Shown here piece by piece: positions 5,162 to 8,118 of a stretch of DNA of 8,118 nucleotides; positions within the stretch are counted from its first letter, which is position 1, and every line of letters begins with the position of its first letter. The position numbers and the translations under genes were made by a program. Location: positions 1-8,118 of the forward strand of contig JALOLX010000054.1 of the NCBI GenBank assembly GCA_025455765.1, read 5' to 3'. The notes beneath the pieces are model-generated. The model was not told the DNA's origin, searched no databases, and worked only from the letters and a program-made list of their open reading frames with translations. This DNA comes from Flavobacteriales bacterium. Lineage in GTDB: Bacteria; Bacteroidota; Bacteroidia; Flavobacteriales_F; PHOS-HE28.

Positions 5162-7531
5162 TCAACGGTTGCCCGGGGCTGTTAAGATCTGTTGCGCGCC
5201 GCCTTGCACCGTGCGGAACCGGACGCTGGCCTGCCTGCCAAGGTCATCCGTGACCGTGAGCAAGTGTACGCCATTCGCGAGGCGCAGCGCGTGTTGATGC
5301 ACCCCGTTCGTGCCGCCCAGGGCGATACCGTCCAACGACCAATGGAGCGTGGCGCCCGGCTCGCGATGGGTGGCCAGTGCCACAAGGTCGGCCTTGCTTC
5401 CGTCCATGCCAACTGGCAGGTACAGGGTGGCGCCGTTCTCCGGGTAGATCACGGCGGGCCCCAGTTCGTGGTCGGTACCCGATCCGGCAGCCCATGGCGG
5501 CATGCGCTGGTATTCTGGATGGCGTTGCGCATAGTAATGTTCAATGGCCGGCGGCAGGATGAACCAAGCAAGGCTGATGCCAGGATCGCCGCCATCCACA
5601 CGCACCCGGCGCTCATTGTCCACGCGCAACAGGCGGTGGTAGGGGCAGGGAGCGGTGCGTTGGGCTGCCCTGGTGATCAGTAGCGTGTCCACGTCAGGGC
5701 AGTCCACCGATGCCTTGTGCCCGCTCCGCACACACACGCTCATGGGCATCAGGTCATCCACGGGCACTGGCCATGGGGCGCCCTTGGGAAGCAGACCAAA
5801 GAGTTCGAAGAGGATGGGCGCTGCCGCCACCGTCCCGGTGAGTCCGGGCCTTCCTTCGCCGTTCGCGTTGCCCACCCACACCCCCACCGCATGGGTGCCG
5901 TCCACCCCGATGGCCCAGGCGTCCCGATGCCCGAAGCTGGTGCCCGTCTTCCAAGCGATCGTGTGCTGGTCATTGAAGTGCTGCCAGCCGGTCGCTCCCT
6001 CGGGACGTTGGGTGCGGAGCAGGGCTTGCAGCGTGTGGTACACGGTTCCGGTGGATAAGGGGGACGATACTGCGTTCGACATCGACCCTCGGTCATCCTG
6101 CCAGATCACCGGAGGATGAACAGGTGCCGCATGATCGATCGTTGTGGAGCTGTCCACGAGCACGCGGACCAGGGATGCATATGCGCCGGTCAGTTCCCAC
6201 AGCGTGCTCTCTGCGCCGCCCATCACCAGTGCCAGCCCGTAGTGTTCTGCGCTGCGGTCGATGTGGTGGAGGCCCATGCCATGGAGCGTGCGCAATGCGG
6301 CTGGCACGCCCAAACGGCGCAGCGCGCGCACGGCGGGCACGTTGAGCGAACGGGCCAGTGCCTCCGAAGCGGGCACGGCGCCATCGTAACCCTCATCGAA
6401 ATTGCGCGGCGCGAAGCCTTCGTACTGGGTGGGCACATCGGCAATGAGCTGGTCGGGCATCCATTCCCCCTGGGTGATCATGGCGGCATGGATGAAGGGC
6501 TTCAGCAGGCTGCCCGTGCTGCGCGGGGCTTGAACGATGTCCACGGCACCGGCAGCACCACCCGCGTCGGGCTGATTGCCGATGTAGGCGCGCACCGCAC
6601 CACTTCGGACCTCCATGACGAGCACGGCCGCGTTCATTACGCCATTGGCCCGTTGCGTTGGTGCATGCCTGCGCAGCACCTCTGTGGCCTGGCGTTGGAG
6701 ATCGGCGTCCAGCGTGGTGCGCACGCGTTGTGCGGCCCTTCCGCTGCGCTCGGCATGGTCCAGAAGATGCGGTGCCAGCTGGGGGAGCGGGAGGGGTGCA
6801 GCTGGCAACGGCTCTTCGATGGCCAGGCTCCAGGTGAGGCTGTCAATGGTGCCGTTGCGCACCAGTTCGCCCAGCAATCGGTCGCGCTTGCGCTGCAAGG
6901 CATCGCGTGACCGGCCGGGGTGGATACGTGCGGGGGCGTTGGGCAACACGGCGAGGGTGGCGCTCTCTGCCCAGCTCAGCTCGCTCGCTGCCCTGCCGAA
7001 CCAGCGCCACGCGGCCGCTTCCAAGCCCACCACGTTGCCACCGAAGGGCGCATGGTCCGCGTAGTGGCGCAGGATGGTGCGCTTGTCCCAGTGCCATTCG
7101 ATGCGTAGGGCGAGCAGTGCTTCGCGCAACTTCTGGTGCCAGGTACGGGGGGCATTCCCATAAGCCAACCGCGCCACCTGCATGGTGATCGTGCTTCCGC
7201 CGGAGATGACCCGGCCGGCCCGCTGGTTCTGTTGAAAGGCCCGGACCAGTGCCGGCAGGTATACCCCCCCGTGCCGATGGAACTGACGGTCCTCGAAGGT
7301 GAGCAGACAGCGCTCGAACCGCTCGGGTACTGAGCCCGTGGATGGCATGCGCCACTGTCCATCAGCTGCCACGCGTGCCGCGAGCAACCTGCCGTCGTGG
7401 TCCTCGAGCACGGTGCTCGCAGGGGCCATGAAGAGCGGGCCTACAGGGTACAGCGCAAGGCCAAGGAGCAATGCAGCCAACATCCAGAGAGCAGCCGTAG
7501 CCCCGAACCGATGACGCTGTCGTTCGCTCAC
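5162..7531 (-). CDS. pbpC: Penicillin-binding protein 1C (bifunctional glycosyltransferase/transpeptidase)
   Basis: A class A penicillin-binding protein of about 789 residues (E. coli PbpC has 770), which polymerises lipid II into glycan strands and may cross-link peptides outside the inner membrane. A membrane anchor lies at about residues 12-31. The GT51 domain (about 50-220) has the catalytic Glu80 in FEDRQFHRHGGV, GGSTITMQVARL and SELSWAESATLAVLPNAP. The transpeptidase domain (about 295-575) has Ser341-x-x-Lys344 in STGSLLKP, SLN at 395-397 and KTGTS at 528-532. The C-terminal BiPBP_C domain (PF06832, about 692-775) shows YPENGATLYLP, HWSLDG and GVHLLTVTDDLGR. There is no in-frame ATG before residue 17, so the start is GTG (7531) or TTG (7540). 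I prefer GTG because a promoter-like box lies 14 nt before it. A neighbouring alpha-2-macroglobulin gene, common beside pbpC in other phyla, is absent. Confidence 0.95.
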   Translation of the reverse strand: MSERQRHRFGATAALWMLAALLLGLALYPVGPLFMAPASTVLEDHDGRLLAARVAADGQWRMPSTGSVPERFERCLLTFEDRQFHRHGGVYLPALVRAFQQNQRAGRVISGGSTITMQVARLAYGNAPRTWHQKLREALLALRIEWHWDKRTILRHYADHAPFGGNVVGLEAAAWRWFGRAASELSWAESATLAVLPNAPARIHPGRSRDALQRKRDRLLGELVRNGTIDSLTWSLAIEEPLPAAPLPLPQLAPHLLDHAERSGRAAQRVRTTLDADLQRQATEVLRRHAPTQRANGVMNAAVLVMEVRSGAVRAYIGNQPDAGGAAGAVDIVQAPRSTGSLLKPFIHAAMITQGEWMPDQLIADVPTQYEGFAPRNFDEGYDGAVPASEALARSLNVPAVRALRRLGVPAALRTLHGMGLHHIDRSAEHYGLALVMGGAESTLWELTGAYASLVRVLVDSSTTIDHAAPVHPPVIWQDDRGSMSNAVSSPLSTGTVYHTLQALLRTQRPEGATGWQHFNDQHTIAWKTGTSFGHRDAWAIGVDGTHAVGVWVGNANGEGRPGLTGTVAAAPILFELFGLLPKGAPWPVPVDDLMPMSVCVRSGHKASVDCPDVDTLLITRAAQRTAPCPYHRLLRVDNERRVRVDGGDPGISLAWFILPPAIEHYYAQRHPEYQRMPPWAAGSGTDHELGPAVIYPENGATLYLPVGMDGSKADLVALATHREPGATLHWSLDGIALGGTNGVHQHALRLANGVHLLTVTDDLGRQASVRFRTVQGGAQQILTAPGNR

Positions 7532-7537
7532 GCCCCG

Positions 7538-7564
7538 CAAAGGTGCGGCATTGCGATACCTTTG
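7538..7564. promoter_or_regulatory. Mirror-image ACCTTTG boxes between divergent genes
   Basis: CAAAGGT (7538-7544) and ACCTTTG (7558-7564) form an inverted repeat with a 13-base centre. On the + strand the right arm sits in TACCTTTG (7557-7564), a perfect Bacteroidota -7 box beginning 14 bases before the protease ATG at 7571. On the minus strand the left arm sits in CACCTTTG (7545-7538), one mismatch from the same box and also 14 bases before the pbpC GTG at 7531. Each half can therefore serve as a -7 element for one gene, with transcripts starting at or very near the start codons. The symmetry would also suit a dimeric regulator. No clear -33 elements are seen. Confidence 0.5.
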
Positions 7565-7570
7565 GGCATC

Positions 7571-8118
7571 ATGCGGTTCGCTCGTTCGATCTCAGCCCTG
7601 TGCGGATGGCTGATGCTGATCCTGTCCACCACACATGCACAGGAGTGGCGCCCGGCACCAGTGCCATTACAGGTGCGCCATACACCGGTGCCCGTGGTCC
7701 TGGCCTCAGCCTTTGATGGTGCGGTAGCGGCTGAAGATGATGATCGGCGTGCGCGAGAAGGTCGATTGCCGTTGTATGCGCGCTTCGTGCCGTGTGCGGT
7801 GGATCCGTTCGCTGAAGGTGTCTGGCACACATTGGCGAACGGTGACCGTGTCTGGCAGGTGGCCTTAAGATCGCCCGGGGCACGCGCAGTGGAAGTGGTG
7901 CTGGATGGTGTGGATGTTCCCGAGGGTGCGTTGTTCACGTTCCACGATGGTACGGGTGCGCAACTTCAGGGCGGCTACGGTGCCGAGCATGCGGCGCGCT
8001 CCGGTGTGATCACCTCGTTGCCGGTGTCCGGCGATCGGGTGGTGGTGGAGTACTACGAACCCGTCGGTGTGCCCTTCCGGGGCAGCTTTCGCATCGAACG
8101 CCTCCTGCACAGCTACCG
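7571..8118 (+). CDS. Secreted Lys-C-like serine endopeptidase precursor, N-terminal part (partial)
   Basis: The frame from ATG 7571 stays open to the window end, giving 182 codons. Residues 1-23 are a signal peptide (hydrophobic core CGWLMLILSTTHA, cut before QEW). What follows resembles the propeptide region of flavobacterial lysyl endopeptidase-type (trypsin-fold) proteases: LANGDRVWQVALRSPGA at about 96-112, VEVVLDGVDVPEGALFTFHD, then SGDRVVVEYYEPVGVPFRG and FRIERLLHSY at the end. In these precursors the catalytic trypsin-like domain comes next and often a type IX secretion C-terminal domain. Both would lie outside the window, so activity cannot be confirmed here. A metalloprotease or adhesin with a similar N-terminal module is possible but less likely. 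It diverges from pbpC with only 39 bases between the starts. Confidence 0.8.
   Translation, partial: MRFARSISALCGWLMLILSTTHAQEWRPAPVPLQVRHTPVPVVLASAFDGAVAAEDDDRRAREGRLPLYARFVPCAVDPFAEGVWHTLANGDRVWQVALRSPGARAVEVVLDGVDVPEGALFTFHDGTGAQLQGGYGAEHAARSGVITSLPVSGDRVVVEYYEPVGVPFRGSFRIERLLHSY

Noticed and set aside
5163..5165. TTG as the start of the S41 peptidase, overlapping the pbpC stop
   Set aside because: Possible, but the ATG at 5135 gives a standard signal peptide, whereas the TTG adds ten residues ahead of it. The ATG was preferred, with the alternative recorded.

Overview
The window is an ordinary chromosomal stretch from a GC-rich member of the Bacteroidota, most likely an uncultured Flavobacteriales-type organism. 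This rests on an S46 dipeptidyl-peptidase, a DUF1573 protein, a flavobacterial-style S41 processing peptidase, a Lys-C-like secreted protease, and promoter boxes of the Bacteroidota form TAnnTTTG. Coding is dense. There is no rRNA, tRNA, CRISPR array, insertion sequence or phage gene that I can see.

Layout. Bases 1-65 hold the last 20 codons of an upstream + strand gene whose tail resembles sigma-70 region 4. It overlaps by ATGA with a small single-span membrane protein (62-322). A perfect 42-bp tandem duplication (302-385), each unit able to fold into a GC-rich hairpin, covers the end of that gene and the gap before the S46 peptidase. The peptidase (408-2600) has the Arg that marks Asp/Glu-specific DPP11 enzymes, and it overlaps by ATGA with a pterin-4a-carbinolamine dehydratase (2597-2833). 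A hairpin at 2857-2888 works as a terminator in both directions between these genes and the convergent DUF1573 gene (2908-3420, minus). That gene has its own promoter in the 3421-3518 gap, with a perfect -7 box.

The right half is a minus-strand pair: pbpC (about 7531 to 5162), encoding penicillin-binding protein 1C, then an S41 C-terminal processing peptidase (5135 to 3519) a few bases downstream. Diverging from pbpC is the start of a secreted protease precursor (7571 to past the window end), recognisable by its Lys-C-type propeptide.

How they fit together. Most products act in the periplasm or outside the cell: peptide degradation (S46 and the Lys-C-like protease), peptidoglycan synthesis (PbpC) and periplasmic proteolysis that in other bacteria tunes peptidoglycan enzymes (Ctp/Prc). 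The most unusual features are regulatory. The pbpC/protease divergence is only about 39 bp wide and holds two mirror-image ACCTTTG boxes, each 14 nt before a start codon, which suggests leaderless or near-leaderless transcripts. The other is the 42-bp hairpin duplication before the S46 gene. I found no convincing undescribed multi-gene system.
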